From contig DASZMA010000033.1 of assembly GCA_035552095.1 (NCBI GenBank), positions 1-64,000 on the forward strand: a stretch of DNA of 64,000 bases, in the 5' to 3' direction. The notes beneath the pieces are model-generated. The model saw only the letters and a program-made list of their open reading frames with translations. It did no database searches and was not told the origin of the DNA. This document shows positions 13,226 to 21,193 of the stretch, in pieces; positions within the stretch are counted from its first letter, which is position 1; every line of letters starts with the position of its first letter. This stretch comes from Bog-473 sp035552095 (lineage in GTDB: Bacteria; Actinomycetota; Acidimicrobiia; Acidimicrobiales; RAAP-2). Made by a program: the position numbers and the translations under genes.

Positions 13226-14802
13226 TGCTGCTGCTGCTGTTGCTGCTGTTGTTGTTGGACGCCGTTCTCGCTCTCACCGCGCGGGCCGCTGTCCATCGGC
13301 GGTCCGGCGCTGACCGGCGACTGCTTGCGGGGTGGCAGGACGGGCGCCGGCGCGCCGCCACCCACCACCCAGGTGTCCTTGGACCCGCCGCCCTGGCTGG
13401 AGTTCACCACCAGGCCACCCTCCTGGAGGGCGACCCGGGTCAGGCCGCCCGGCAGCACCCACACGTTCTCCCCGTCATTAACGGCGAAAGGCCGCAGGTC
13501 GACGTGGCGCCGGACCATGGTGTGGTCGACCCAGGTGGGCGACGTGGAGAGGGCCACCACCCGCTGGGCGATCCAGTGGCGGGGGTCCGACTCCACGGCC
13601 AGGGCCAGCTCGTCCAGTTCGGCCCCGGTGGCCGCCGGCCCGATCACCAATCCCTTGCCGCCTGACCCGTCGACCTTCTTGAACACCAGCTCACCGCGGC
13701 GGGCCAGCGCGTCCGCCCGCACCTTGTTGTCCTGGAGGTGCATGGTCTCGACGTTGCGCAGGATCGGCTCTTCCCCGAGGTAGTAGCGGATCATCTCGGG
13801 CACGTAGGCGTAGACCAGCTTGTCGTCGGCCACCCCGTTGCCCACCCCGTTGGTGATGGTGACCCGCCCGGCCCGCGCCGCGTTGAGGACGCCCGGGCAG
13901 CCCACCAGGGACTCGGGTCTGAACTGCAGCGGGTCCAGGTAGTCGTCGTCGATGCGACGGTAGATGACGTGGACGGGCACTTCGCCCTCGGTGGTGCGCA
14001 GGTAGACCTCGGTCCCGTGACAGACCAGGTCCCGCCCCTCGACCAGGTGCACGCCCATGAGGCGGGCCAGCAAGGCGTGCTCGTAGAAGGCGGAGTTGTG
14101 CACGCCGGGGGTCAGGACCACCACGGTGGGGTCCTGCACGCCGGCCGGGGCGGCCCGGCGCAAGGCGTGAATGAGGTGGGCCGGGTAGTCGGTCACCATC
14201 TGGATGGGCTGGCCCCAGAACAGCTCGGGCAGGACGCGGGCCATGGCGGCCCGATTGGCCAGCACGTAGCTGACCCCCGAAGGACTCCGGACGTTGTCCT
14301 CCAGCACCCGGAACTCGCCCTCCTCGTCGCGGATGACGTCGATGCCGGCCACATGGATGCGCACGCCGTTGGGCGGGGTCAGCCCGAAGGCGGCCCGCAC
14401 GAACCCCGGTGAGCTGGTGACGACCTCGTGGGGGATCAGCCCGTCGCTGACGATGCGGCCGGCCCCGTAAATGTCGGCCAGGAACTCCTCCAGCGCCCGC
14501 ACCCGCTGGGCCACGCCGGTGGACACCTGGTTCCACTCCTGGGCCGTGAAGATGCGGGGCACCACATCGAGCGGGAAGGGCCGCTCCTCCCCGTCGAGGT
14601 CGAAGGTCACCCCCTGGTCCATGAAGGCCCGGGCCAGCCGGGTGGCGCGGCCCGACACGTCCTCGGGCCCCATCTGGGAGAGCGACGAGGCCACCCCGCC
14701 GTAGGGCGTGCGGGTGGCGCCGTCGAGCCCGACCATCTCGTCAAACGCGGCCTTGGTCAGGCCACGGGCGTCGGACCCGTAGCCGTCAAAGAGATCGCCC
14801 AC
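13222..14802 (-). CDS. circularly permuted type 2 ATP-grasp protein (DUF404/DUF407)
   Basis: A 526-residue predicted amide (peptide) ligase. Landmarks: YGGVASSLSQMGPEDVSGRA near residue 35, VTSSPGFVRAAFGL and GIDVIRDEEGEFRVLEDNVRSPSGVSYVLANR around residues 135-190, and FKKVDGSGGKGLVIGP (nucleotide-binding loop, permuted to the C-terminal half), then DLRPFAVNDGENVWVLPGGLTRVA. The protein ends in 11 consecutive glutamines after a Pro/Gly-rich linker. GTG at 14802 is the start. It leads a coupled operon with alpha-E, transglutaminase and ACT genes; the product of such operons is not established. Confidence 0.9.
   Translation of the reverse strand: MGDLFDGYGSDARGLTKAAFDEMVGLDGATRTPYGGVASSLSQMGPEDVSGRATRLARAFMDQGVTFDLDGEERPFPLDVVPRIFTAQEWNQVSTGVAQRVRALEEFLADIYGAGRIVSDGLIPHEVVTSSPGFVRAAFGLTPPNGVRIHVAGIDVIRDEEGEFRVLEDNVRSPSGVSYVLANRAAMARVLPELFWGQPIQMVTDYPAHLIHALRRAAPAGVQDPTVVVLTPGVHNSAFYEHALLARLMGVHLVEGRDLVCHGTEVYLRTTEGEVPVHVIYRRIDDDYLDPLQFRPESLVGCPGVLNAARAGRVTITNGVGNGVADDKLVYAYVPEMIRYYLGEEPILRNVETMHLQDNKVRADALARRGELVFKKVDGSGGKGLVIGPAATGAELDELALAVESDPRHWIAQRVVALSTSPTWVDHTMVRRHVDLRPFAVNDGENVWVLPGGLTRVALQEGGLVVNSSQGGGSKDTWVVGGGAPAPVLPPRKQSPVSAGPPMDSGPRGESENGVQQQQQQQQQQQ
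13225..13257 (-). repeat. CAG/CAA run coding for 11 glutamines
   Basis: On the minus strand the last 11 sense codons of the ATP-grasp gene are CAA or CAG, ending directly in the AATGA that holds both the next start codon and this stop. It is a replication-slippage-prone trinucleotide repeat sitting exactly at a translational coupling site. Confidence 0.9.
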
Positions 14803-14943
14803 GTCGATCAGCTTGGCCGCCCTGTGTTTCGCTGGGGTTTCACGGGCGCGAACGGTCGATGACGGCAGGCGGGCCGCGGCGCGCCCCGGCTGATCTGCTG
14901 GTACGCCGTCATCCCCCTCACGGGTGACACCGTACCGTCACGC

Positions 14944-15942
14944 TCAGCCGATGAGGCCCAGCCCCCGCACGTCGCTGCGCTCGCCCTCCAGCTCCTCGGT
15001 GGTCAGCGCGATGCGGGCCTGGGCGAACTCGTCGTGGGTGAAGCCCTCGGCCACCGACCAGCCCCCGGCGCCGTCGGCGATGACCGGGAAGCCGAACTGC
15101 AGTCCTTCGGGGGCGCCGTACTGACCCGAGCTGGCCACGGCCACCGAGACACAGTCGCCGGGAGCGGTCTTGGTGCGCAGGCTGACCACGGTGTCGATGG
15201 CGGCCGAGGCGGCGGAGGCGGCGGATGAGAGGCCCCGGGCCTCAATGATGGCGGCGCCCCGCTTCTGGACGGTCGAGATGAAGTCACCGCGCAGCCACTC
15301 GCTGTCGGTGATGGCCTCGGTGGCCGGCTTCCCGTCGATCTTGGCATTGGCGAAGTCGGGGAACTGGGTGGCCGAGTGGTTGCCCCAGATGGCCAGGTTG
15401 GTGACCGAGGCCACGGGTGCCGCCGCCTTGTGGGCCAGTTGGGCCTTGGCCCGGTTCTCATCGAGCCGGGTCATGGCGAACCAGCGCTCCGCCGGCACCT
15501 CGGGCGCATTCGAGCGGGCGATCAAACAGTTGGTGTTGCAAGGGTTGCCGACCACGAGCACGCGGATGTCCGAGGCGGCGTTCTCGGCGATCGCCTGTCC
15601 CTGCGGCTTGAAGATGCCGCCGTTGACGCTGAGCAGATCGCCCCGCTCCATGCCGGCTTTGCGGGGCACGGAGCCGACCAGAAGGGCCCACGATGTGCCG
15701 TCGAAGGCGGTCTTGAGGTCGGAAGTGGCCACGATGTCGGTGACCAGCGGGAAGGCGCAGTCGTCGATTTCCATGACCACGCCGTCGAGGACTTTCAGCG
15801 CCGGCTCGATCTCGAGCAGCCGCAGCACGATGGGCTGGTCGGCACCGAGCAATTGGCCCGAGGCGATGCGGAAGAGGAGCGAGTAGCCGATCTGGCCGGC
15901 GGCGCCGGTGACGGTGACGTGAATGGGGGGCTTGGAGGCCAT
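14944..15942 (-). CDS. mdh: malate dehydrogenase
   Basis: A 332-residue NAD-dependent malate dehydrogenase of the cytosolic/Thermus-type group; it interconverts malate and oxaloacetate in the TCA cycle. Visible features: Rossmann loop VTGAAGQIGYSLLF (residue 10 on), LLGSVPRKAGMERGDLL-like arginine loop (VGSVPRKAGMERGDLL) that closes on substrate, VVGNPCNTNCLIA, and the catalytic IWGNHSATQFPD histidine. ATG at 15942 follows AGAAAGGAAC. It is monocistronic here, upstream of but 141 bp away from the ATP-grasp operon. Confidence 0.97.
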   Translation of the reverse strand: MASKPPIHVTVTGAAGQIGYSLLFRIASGQLLGADQPIVLRLLEIEPALKVLDGVVMEIDDCAFPLVTDIVATSDLKTAFDGTSWALLVGSVPRKAGMERGDLLSVNGGIFKPQGQAIAENAASDIRVLVVGNPCNTNCLIARSNAPEVPAERWFAMTRLDENRAKAQLAHKAAAPVASVTNLAIWGNHSATQFPDFANAKIDGKPATEAITDSEWLRGDFISTVQKRGAAIIEARGLSSAASAASAAIDTVVSLRTKTAPGDCVSVAVASSGQYGAPEGLQFGFPVIADGAGGWSVAEGFTHDEFAQARIALTTEELEGERSDVRGLGLIG

Positions 15943-16164
15943 GGGAGGTTCCTTTCTGAGTCTGGGTCGGATGCTACGGGGCGGGGCGCCGGCGTCCCAA
16001 TTGCCGTGGTCGGAGGGGTGGCCGCCCTAGCCCGCCGGCGCCAGCAGGGGCGACCAGGGCGGGCGTAACCCGGCACCTCGGGCCCGAGGATGTCGGCCAC
16101 CCAGTACAGGACGCGGGCCTGGTCGACCTCGGTGACCCACTATGTCAGTCCGGGGGCTGAACTT

Positions 16165-16425
16165 TCAGCGCTCGTAGACCTCCCGTCGGTGAGCCATCCG
16201 GAGTACGAGCACAAGCAACTCGCCGTCGCGGATTTCGTAGATCACGCGATAGTCACCGGTCCGTACCCGCCACTCTCCCGCGCCGCCGACAAGCCGAGTA
16301 GCGGCTGGTGGTCGGGGATTCTCGGCCAGTAGTTCGATCACAGCTTGGATTCGGCGCCTGACGTCGGGGTCGAACTTACGGAGCTGGCGTGCGGCCGCTG
16401 GTGATAGGGAGACCGAGTAGCTCAC
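16165..16425 (-). CDS. RelE/ParE-type toxin
   Basis: An 86-residue RelE-superfamily protein: SLSPAAARQLRKFDPDVRRRIQAVIELLAENP, then VGGAGEWRVRTGDYRVIYEIRDGELLVLVLRMAHRREVYER, the exact 'WR.R.GDYRVIYEI' and 'HRREVY' pattern of ribosome-dependent mRNA interferases with the basic and aromatic C-terminal residues intact. GTG at 16425 overlaps the antitoxin stop (GTGA); the longer frame begins within the antitoxin gene and is less likely. It appears intact, so the pair is probably functional. Confidence 0.92.
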   Translation of the reverse strand: MSYSVSLSPAAARQLRKFDPDVRRRIQAVIELLAENPRPPAATRLVGGAGEWRVRTGDYRVIYEIRDGELLVLVLRMAHRREVYER

Positions 16426-16697
16426 GCCAGGCCGAGGTCCGCCTTGACCTCGTCCCATGGAATGGGCTCGTCCCCGGTGGCCTTCATCTCGGCCCGGGCC
16501 GCTTCCGCCGCCCTGATGTCGGCCATATCCTCGGCCAGCTCGAGAATGCGCTCAAGATCGTCGGCGTCGATCACTGCGGCAACTCGACGGCCGCGTCGGG
16601 TCAGGTAAACCGGCTCGTGCTCGGTACGTGCCTGATCAATGATCGCGGCCAGTCGCTTACGCGCCTCGGTGATGTTGAGTGGTTCGGTCGCTCTCAT
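16422..16697 (-). CDS. Phd/YefM-family antitoxin
   Basis: A 91-residue antitoxin: ITEARKRLAAIIDQARTEHEPVYLTRRGRRVAAVIDADDLERI is the Phd/YefM DNA-binding and dimer domain, and the acidic C-terminus (EMKATGDEPIPWDEVKADLGL) is the toxin-wrapping tail. The ATG at 16697 is chosen because TACACT lies exactly 6 nt before it; ATGs at 16703 and 16718 are in frame but lie within the operator. The antitoxin presumably represses its own promoter through the three TGTACA palindromes. Confidence 0.88.
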   Translation of the reverse strand: MRATEPLNITEARKRLAAIIDQARTEHEPVYLTRRGRRVAAVIDADDLERILELAEDMADIRAAEAARAEMKATGDEPIPWDEVKADLGLA

Positions 16698-16731
16698 GTA
16701 CATAGTGTACAGAACCACTTATAGATGTACA
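16697..16731 (-). promoter_or_regulatory. toxin-antitoxin promoter with three TGTACA operator palindromes
   Basis: TGTACA occurs at 16697-16702, 16706-16711 and 16726-16731. Read on the minus strand the rightmost copy falls at the -35 position, 16 bp before TACACT (-10, 16709-16704), the middle copy overlaps the -10, and the leftmost covers the start codon. Outer copies are spaced about two helical turns from the middle one (20 bp). Confidence 0.6.
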
Positions 16732-16757
16732 GATCAGTTCGGGTCCCGCCGTCGGCC

Positions 16758-17636
16758 TCAGCCGGACGCGCCGCCGGCCGGCCCCAGGCCCAGCGCGGCG
16801 TAGATCTCGCGGGTCGCGCTCGAGGTGTTGAAGGTGTAGAAGTGCAGCCCCGGTACGCCCACCTTGAGCAGGTCGGCGCACAGCTCGGTAGCCAGGACCA
16901 CGCCTTCCTTGCGCACCGCCTCGGGCCCCCCGCTCGCATCGGCCGCCCGGAGGCGGTCCTGCATCCACTCGGGCGCGGCCGCGCCCATCGCCCCCAGCCG
17001 TCCCATGGTGCTGAGCGAGGTGACGGGCAGGATGCCCGGGAGCACCGGCGTGTCCACCTGGCGGGCGTGCAGGTCGGCCATGAGACTCTCGTACTCGGCC
17101 GCCTCAAAGAAGAACTGGGTCACCCCGAAGTCGGCCAGGGCCAACTTGGCGGCCAGGAAGTCCCGGTCGCTCTCACTGTCGGGCGAACGCGGGTGACCGG
17201 CCGGGTGGGCGGCCACCCCGATGGAGAAACCGCCAATGGCGTGGGCCAGCTCGACCAGTTCGGTGGCGTAGGCCAGCTCGCCCGGGCCGGCGCCGGGGTC
17301 GGCCGGCGGGTCGCCGCCGAGCGCCATCAGGTTCTCCACCCCGGCCTTGCGCAGCGACACCAGGATGTCGGCCAGCTCCAAGCGGGTGTGGGCCACGCAG
17401 ATGAGGTGGGCCATCGGGTTGAGCGACGTGGTGTGCAGCATGCCGCTGACCAGGTCGAAGGTGCGCTGGCGCGACTCGGCGCCGCCCCGGTAGGTCACCG
17501 AGACGAAGGAGGGCCCGAGCGGCTGCAGCTCGCTGATGGTGCGGGCCAGCGTGGCCAGCTCCTTGTCGTTCTTAGGCGGGAAGAACTCGAACGAGTAGGT
17601 CGGCCCGGCCGCCAGCAGGTCGGCGATCCGGGTCAC
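16758..17636 (-). CDS. metF: 5,10-methylenetetrahydrofolate reductase
   Basis: A 292-residue FAD-dependent TIM barrel that makes 5-methyl-THF for methionine synthesis. Features: YSFEFFPPKND with the catalytic glutamate near residue 17, PSFVSVTYRGG, HLICVAHTRLELADIL, NLMALGGDPPAD (the FAD/folate loop), and FFFEAAEYESLMADL. Length matches the bacterial enzyme. GTG at 17636 overlaps the stop of the cupin gene (GTGA), so it ends a purN-purH-folD-cupin-metF run devoted to one-carbon and purine metabolism. Confidence 0.95.
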   Translation of the reverse strand: MTRIADLLAAGPTYSFEFFPPKNDKELATLARTISELQPLGPSFVSVTYRGGAESRQRTFDLVSGMLHTTSLNPMAHLICVAHTRLELADILVSLRKAGVENLMALGGDPPADPGAGPGELAYATELVELAHAIGGFSIGVAAHPAGHPRSPDSESDRDFLAAKLALADFGVTQFFFEAAEYESLMADLHARQVDTPVLPGILPVTSLSTMGRLGAMGAAAPEWMQDRLRAADASGGPEAVRKEGVVLATELCADLLKVGVPGLHFYTFNTSSATREIYAALGLGPAGGASG

Positions 17637-18004
17637 CCCGGGCTCCCCTGCTCCACCCGGCCGAAGTCGTCCTCCAGCCGGACGATGTCGTCCTCGCCGA
17701 AGTAGGTACCGTGCTGCACCTCAATGAGGACGACGTCGGTGTCGCCTGCATTGGCCACGCGGTGCGCCGCCTCGAGCGGGATGTCGATGGCCTGTCCCGG
17801 CGTGAGCTCGGTGACCACCCCGTCGATGGTGACCTGTGCCGTCCCGGCCACGATGAACCAGTGCTCGGCCCGCTTGGCGTGGCGCTGGTAGCTCAACCGC
17901 TTTCCAGGGTGCACCACCAGGCGCTTGACCTTGTGGTCGGGCTCCGCGTCATCGAGCACGGTGTAATTGCCCCATGGGCGTTCTGAGTACTCTCGCTCGC
18001 TCAC
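17633..18004 (-). CDS. cupin, type II mannose-6-phosphate isomerase-like
   Basis: A 123-residue single-cupin protein. The sequence SERPWGNYTVLDD...HKVKRLVVHPGKRLSYQRHAKRAEHWFIVAGTAQVTIDG...LTPGQAIDIPLEAAHRVANAGDTDVVLIEVQ is the C-terminal phosphomannose-isomerase domain of ManC-type proteins, with the metal ligands in 'YQRHAKRAEHW' and 'AHRV'. Whether it isomerises mannose-6-phosphate alone is uncertain; stand-alone copies exist. GTG at 18004 is preceded by GGGAGGG. Its position between folD and metF has no obvious metabolic logic. Confidence 0.85.
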   Translation of the reverse strand: MSEREYSERPWGNYTVLDDAEPDHKVKRLVVHPGKRLSYQRHAKRAEHWFIVAGTAQVTIDGVVTELTPGQAIDIPLEAAHRVANAGDTDVVLIEVQHGTYFGEDDIVRLEDDFGRVEQGSPG

Positions 18005-18062
18005 ATACCCTCCCTGGTGGGTGCGTCGAATGCCGTGCGGAAGCGGAGCCGCGGCGTGCGCC

Positions 18063-18917
18063 TCATGCGGCCCGCTCGGCCGCCCGCACGGCGTTTTGCA
18101 GAAGCATGGCACGGGTCATCGGACCGACGCCGCCCAGCCGGGGGGTGATCCACCCGGCCACCTCGGCCACGTCCTCGCGCACGTCGGGGATCAGCCGCTT
18201 GCCTTCCCAGCTGGTGCCGGCGCTGACCACGGCCGCGCCCGGCTTGATCATGTCCGGCGTGACCAGGCCGGGCCGGCCGGCGGCGGCCACCACCACGTCG
18301 GCGGTGCGGACGATGCCCGCCAGGTCGTCCACCCCGGTGTGCACCACGGTGACGGCGGCGTTGCAGCCGGGCCGCTTGAGGGCCAGCAGGAGGGCGAGCG
18401 GCCGGCCGATGGTCAGGCCCCGGCCGATGATGACCACGTGCCGACCTTCCACCGGGACGTCATAGGCGCGCAGCAGCTCCACGATCCCGGCCGGGGTACA
18501 GGGCAACGGGCCCGGCGCGCCCATGACCAGGCGACCCAGATTGGTCGGGTGCAGCCCGTCGACGTCCTTGTCGGGGTTCACCGCCAGCAGGGTGCGCTCC
18601 TCGTCCAACCCGGCGGGCAGGGGCAGTTGCACCAGGTAGGCGCTGATCAGGGGGTCGGCGTTGAAACGGGCCACCACACCGTCGAGCTCGGACTGGGTGG
18701 CCGTCTCGGGCAGGTGGTCCCCGGCCGAGTACATGCCCACCTTGGCGCAGTCCTCGTGCTTCATCTCCACGTAGCGCTCGCTGGGCGCGTCGTTGCCGAC
18801 CAGCACCGTGCCCAACCCGACGGTGATCCCCAGACCCCGCAGGCGCTCGACCCGATCGGCCACCTCGGCCCGGACCCGGGCCGCCACTGCTTCGCCGTCC
18901 AGCACGATGGCGCCCAT
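18063..18917 (-). CDS. folD: methylenetetrahydrofolate dehydrogenase / cyclohydrolase
   Basis: A 284-residue bifunctional enzyme interconverting 5,10-methylene-THF, methenyl-THF and 10-formyl-THF; 10-formyl-THF feeds PurN and PurH encoded just upstream. Features: SERYVEMKHEDCAKVGM with the catalytic lysine in 'YVxxK', QLPLPAGLD, NPDKDVDGLHPTNLGRL, and the NADP loop IIGRGLTIGRPLALLL. In most FolD proteins the loop is 'GRSxxVGxP'; here Ser is replaced by Gly. The start overlaps the purH stop by one base (TGATG). Confidence 0.96.
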   Translation of the reverse strand: MGAIVLDGEAVAARVRAEVADRVERLRGLGITVGLGTVLVGNDAPSERYVEMKHEDCAKVGMYSAGDHLPETATQSELDGVVARFNADPLISAYLVQLPLPAGLDEERTLLAVNPDKDVDGLHPTNLGRLVMGAPGPLPCTPAGIVELLRAYDVPVEGRHVVIIGRGLTIGRPLALLLALKRPGCNAAVTVVHTGVDDLAGIVRTADVVVAAAGRPGLVTPDMIKPGAAVVSAGTSWEGKRLIPDVREDVAEVAGWITPRLGGVGPMTRAMLLQNAVRAAERAA

Positions 18918-20470
18918 CAGTGGCGGAAGTGCCGCTCGCCGGTGACCACCATGGCCAGGCCGGCCTCGTCGGCGGCGGCGATGACCACGTCGTCCTTCAC
19001 CGACCCCCCCGGCTGCACCACGGCGGTGACCCCGGCCTCGGCCAGGACCAGCAGGCCGTCGGGGAACGGGAAGAAGGCATCACTGGCCCCGGCGCCGCCC
19101 TTGGCCCGCTGGCCCGCCTTGCTCACCGCGATCTCCGCCGCCACCACCCGGGACTGCTGGCCGGCGCCCACGCCCACCGCCTGCCCGTTGTTGACTATGG
19201 CGATGGCGTTGGAGGTCGTCCGCCCGCAGACCCGCCAGGCCAGGACCAGGTCGTGCCACTCCTCGTCGGTGGGCGGGCGGGCGGTGACCACCTGCCACTG
19301 CGTGCGGGGCGACACGAAGTCGTCCACGTCCTGGACCAGGACGCTCGACCCCAGGCTGCGCAGCTGGCGGGCCGCCCGCTCGGGTGCCGGGCCCGACAGC
19401 AGGCGGGTGGCCTTGCGCCGGGTCTTGAGTTGCTCCAGGGCGGCCGGCTCGTAGGCGGTGGCGATGATGACGTCGGCCTGGGGGCCGGCGGCGATGGCCG
19501 CCGCCACCTCCTCGCTCACCGGACCGCCGATGGCCACCACGCCGCCGAAGGCGGACTGGACGTCGCACTCGAGGGCGCGCTCGTAGGCGGCGACCAGGGT
19601 GTCGGCCACGGCCGCCCCGCACGGGTTGGCGTGCTTGATGATGGCCACCGCCGGCTGCCCGGCGTCCGCCGCCAGCTCGTGCACCAGCCGCCAGGCCGCA
19701 TCGCCGTCGAAGAGGTTGAGGTAGGAGAGCTCCTTGCCGCCGTACTGGACCATTTCGTCCCACCAGCTGGTGGTGCCGGCCGTGCGGTAGCGCGAGCCGC
19801 GCTGGTGCGGGTTCTCCCCGTAGCGCAGCACCTCGGTGCGCTCCAGGGTGAGGTGCAGCGTCTGGGGCAGGACGGCGCCGAGCGCCTCCTCCGCCGCGTC
19901 GCCGCCGGCCACCGGGGCGGGGCCGCCGGCATCGAGCCAGGCCACGATGGCGGCGTCGTAGGCCGCCGTGTGGGCGAAGGCGGCCCGGGCCAGGCGGCGG
20001 CGGGTGGCCGCCGAGAGGGTCCCGGCCTCACGCAACTCGGCCAGCACCACCGGGTAGTCGGCCGGCGAGGTGACGATGCCCACGTGGTCGTGGTTCTTGG
20101 CCGCCGAGCGCACCATCGACGGCCCGCCGATATCGATCAGCTCAATGGAGGGGTCCGAGGAGAAGGGGTAGAGGTTGCTGACCACCAGGTCGATGGCGTC
20201 GATCCCGTGGGTCTCGAGGTCGGCCAGGTGGCTGGGCTCGTCCCGGTTGGCCAGGATCCCGCCGTGGATCTTGGGGTGCAGGGTCTTGACCCGCCCGCCC
20301 AGCATCTCGGGCGAGCCGGTGACCTCGGCCACCTGCTGGTGAGCCAGACCGGCCCCGGCCAGCTCGGCGGAGGTGTTGCCGCTGGCCACCAGGTCCCAGC
20401 CCAGATCGGCCAGGCCCTGGGCCAGGTCGACCAGGCCCTCCTTGTCATAGACCGACAGCAGCGCTCTCAC
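18917..20470 (-). CDS. purH: AICAR formyltransferase / IMP cyclohydrolase
   Basis: A 517-residue bifunctional enzyme for the last two steps of IMP synthesis. The N-terminal IMP cyclohydrolase (MGS-like) domain spans residues 1-190 (MRALLSVYDKEGLVDLAQGL, LHPKIHGGILANRD, NLYPF, GGPSMVRSAAKN). The C-terminal transformylase has RYGENPHQRG and the catalytic IIKHANPCGAAVA. GTG at 20470 overlaps the purN stop (GTGA). Length and motifs are complete. Confidence 0.97.
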   Translation of the reverse strand: MRALLSVYDKEGLVDLAQGLADLGWDLVASGNTSAELAGAGLAHQQVAEVTGSPEMLGGRVKTLHPKIHGGILANRDEPSHLADLETHGIDAIDLVVSNLYPFSSDPSIELIDIGGPSMVRSAAKNHDHVGIVTSPADYPVVLAELREAGTLSAATRRRLARAAFAHTAAYDAAIVAWLDAGGPAPVAGGDAAEEALGAVLPQTLHLTLERTEVLRYGENPHQRGSRYRTAGTTSWWDEMVQYGGKELSYLNLFDGDAAWRLVHELAADAGQPAVAIIKHANPCGAAVADTLVAAYERALECDVQSAFGGVVAIGGPVSEEVAAAIAAGPQADVIIATAYEPAALEQLKTRRKATRLLSGPAPERAARQLRSLGSSVLVQDVDDFVSPRTQWQVVTARPPTDEEWHDLVLAWRVCGRTTSNAIAIVNNGQAVGVGAGQQSRVVAAEIAVSKAGQRAKGGAGASDAFFPFPDGLLVLAEAGVTAVVQPGGSVKDDVVIAAADEAGLAMVVTGERHFRH

Positions 20471-21096
20471 GTCGTGATCTCCTCGCTCATCGCCCGCGCC
20501 CGCGGCAGGGGTGGTTCAATCGACCGGCCGGCCTCCAGCTCGCCCAGCGCCCAGGCCACGGTGGCCGGGTACAGCGCCCGCTCGGCCACCTTGATCCGCT
20601 CGTGCAGGCTCTCCTCGGTGTCGTCCGCCAGCACCGGCACCACCCGTTGGGCCAGGATCGGCCCGGCGTCCATCTCCAGGGTGGCCAGGTGCACGGTGCA
20701 GCCGGTCTCGGCCACGCCGGCCTCCAGGGCGTCGCGCACCCCGTGCCAGCCCGGGAAAGCCGGGAGCAGGGCCGGGTGGGTGTTCAAGATGCGGAAGGGG
20801 AAGGCGTCGTGCACGGTCTGGGTCATCACGGTGCCGAAGCCTGCCATGGCGACCAGGTCCACCTGGTCGGCCACCAGGGTGGCGGCCACGGTGGCCGTGT
20901 AGCCCTGCCGGTCGAAGTGGGGGCCGAAGCCGCCGTAGACCCGGCGGTCGACCAGTTCATCAGCCGCCCCGTGGTCACGGGCCAGGGCCAGGGCCTCGCA
21001 GGGCCGGTCCGAGAGCACCGTGGTGACCGGGAGACCGGCCTCGAACATGGCACGCAGGATCGTCCCACTTCCCGAGACCAGAACAGCGAGGCGCAC
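20467..21096 (-). CDS. purN: phosphoribosylglycinamide formyltransferase
   Basis: A 209-residue GAR transformylase using 10-formyl-THF. Features: LAVLVSGSGTILRAMF (phosphate loop), AGFGTVMTQTVHDAFPFRILNTHPALLPAFPGWHGVRDAL with the catalytic Asn-His pair, and CTVHLATLEMDAGPILAQ with the catalytic aspartate. Canonical 'SGxGSNLQAL' is 'SGSGTILRAM' here, an actinobacterial-type variation. GTG at 21096 starts the operon; TAGCCT 6 nt upstream suggests a leaderless message. Confidence 0.95.
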   Translation of the reverse strand: MRLAVLVSGSGTILRAMFEAGLPVTTVLSDRPCEALALARDHGAADELVDRRVYGGFGPHFDRQGYTATVAATLVADQVDLVAMAGFGTVMTQTVHDAFPFRILNTHPALLPAFPGWHGVRDALEAGVAETGCTVHLATLEMDAGPILAQRVVPVLADDTEESLHERIKVAERALYPATVAWALGELEAGRSIEPPLPRARAMSEEITT

Positions 21097-21102
21097 GCAG
21101 TC

Positions 21103-21108
21103 AGGCTA
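21103..21108 (-). promoter_or_regulatory. candidate leaderless -10 box of purN
   Basis: Minus-strand TAGCCT ends exactly 6 nt before the GTG start of purN. No -35 hexamer is recognisable. Confidence 0.4.
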
Positions 21109-21193
21109 CCAACGGCCCTGAGGCGCCCCGGCCGGCGATCGCGGCGCCGGTGCCGCCCCATAAGGTGGTTTTTTTGAGCCTGGAGGCAGCCCC

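Noticed and set aside
11442..13361. A single 639-residue protein covering the transglutaminase and upstream DNA
   Set aside because: The first ~360 residues overlap the alpha-E gene out of frame and are Arg/Pro/Gly-rich; the real start is the ATGA overlap at 12284.
21165..21176. T-run near 21170 as a rho-independent terminator
   Set aside because: It lies at the start side of two divergent genes and has no stem immediately before it on either strand.
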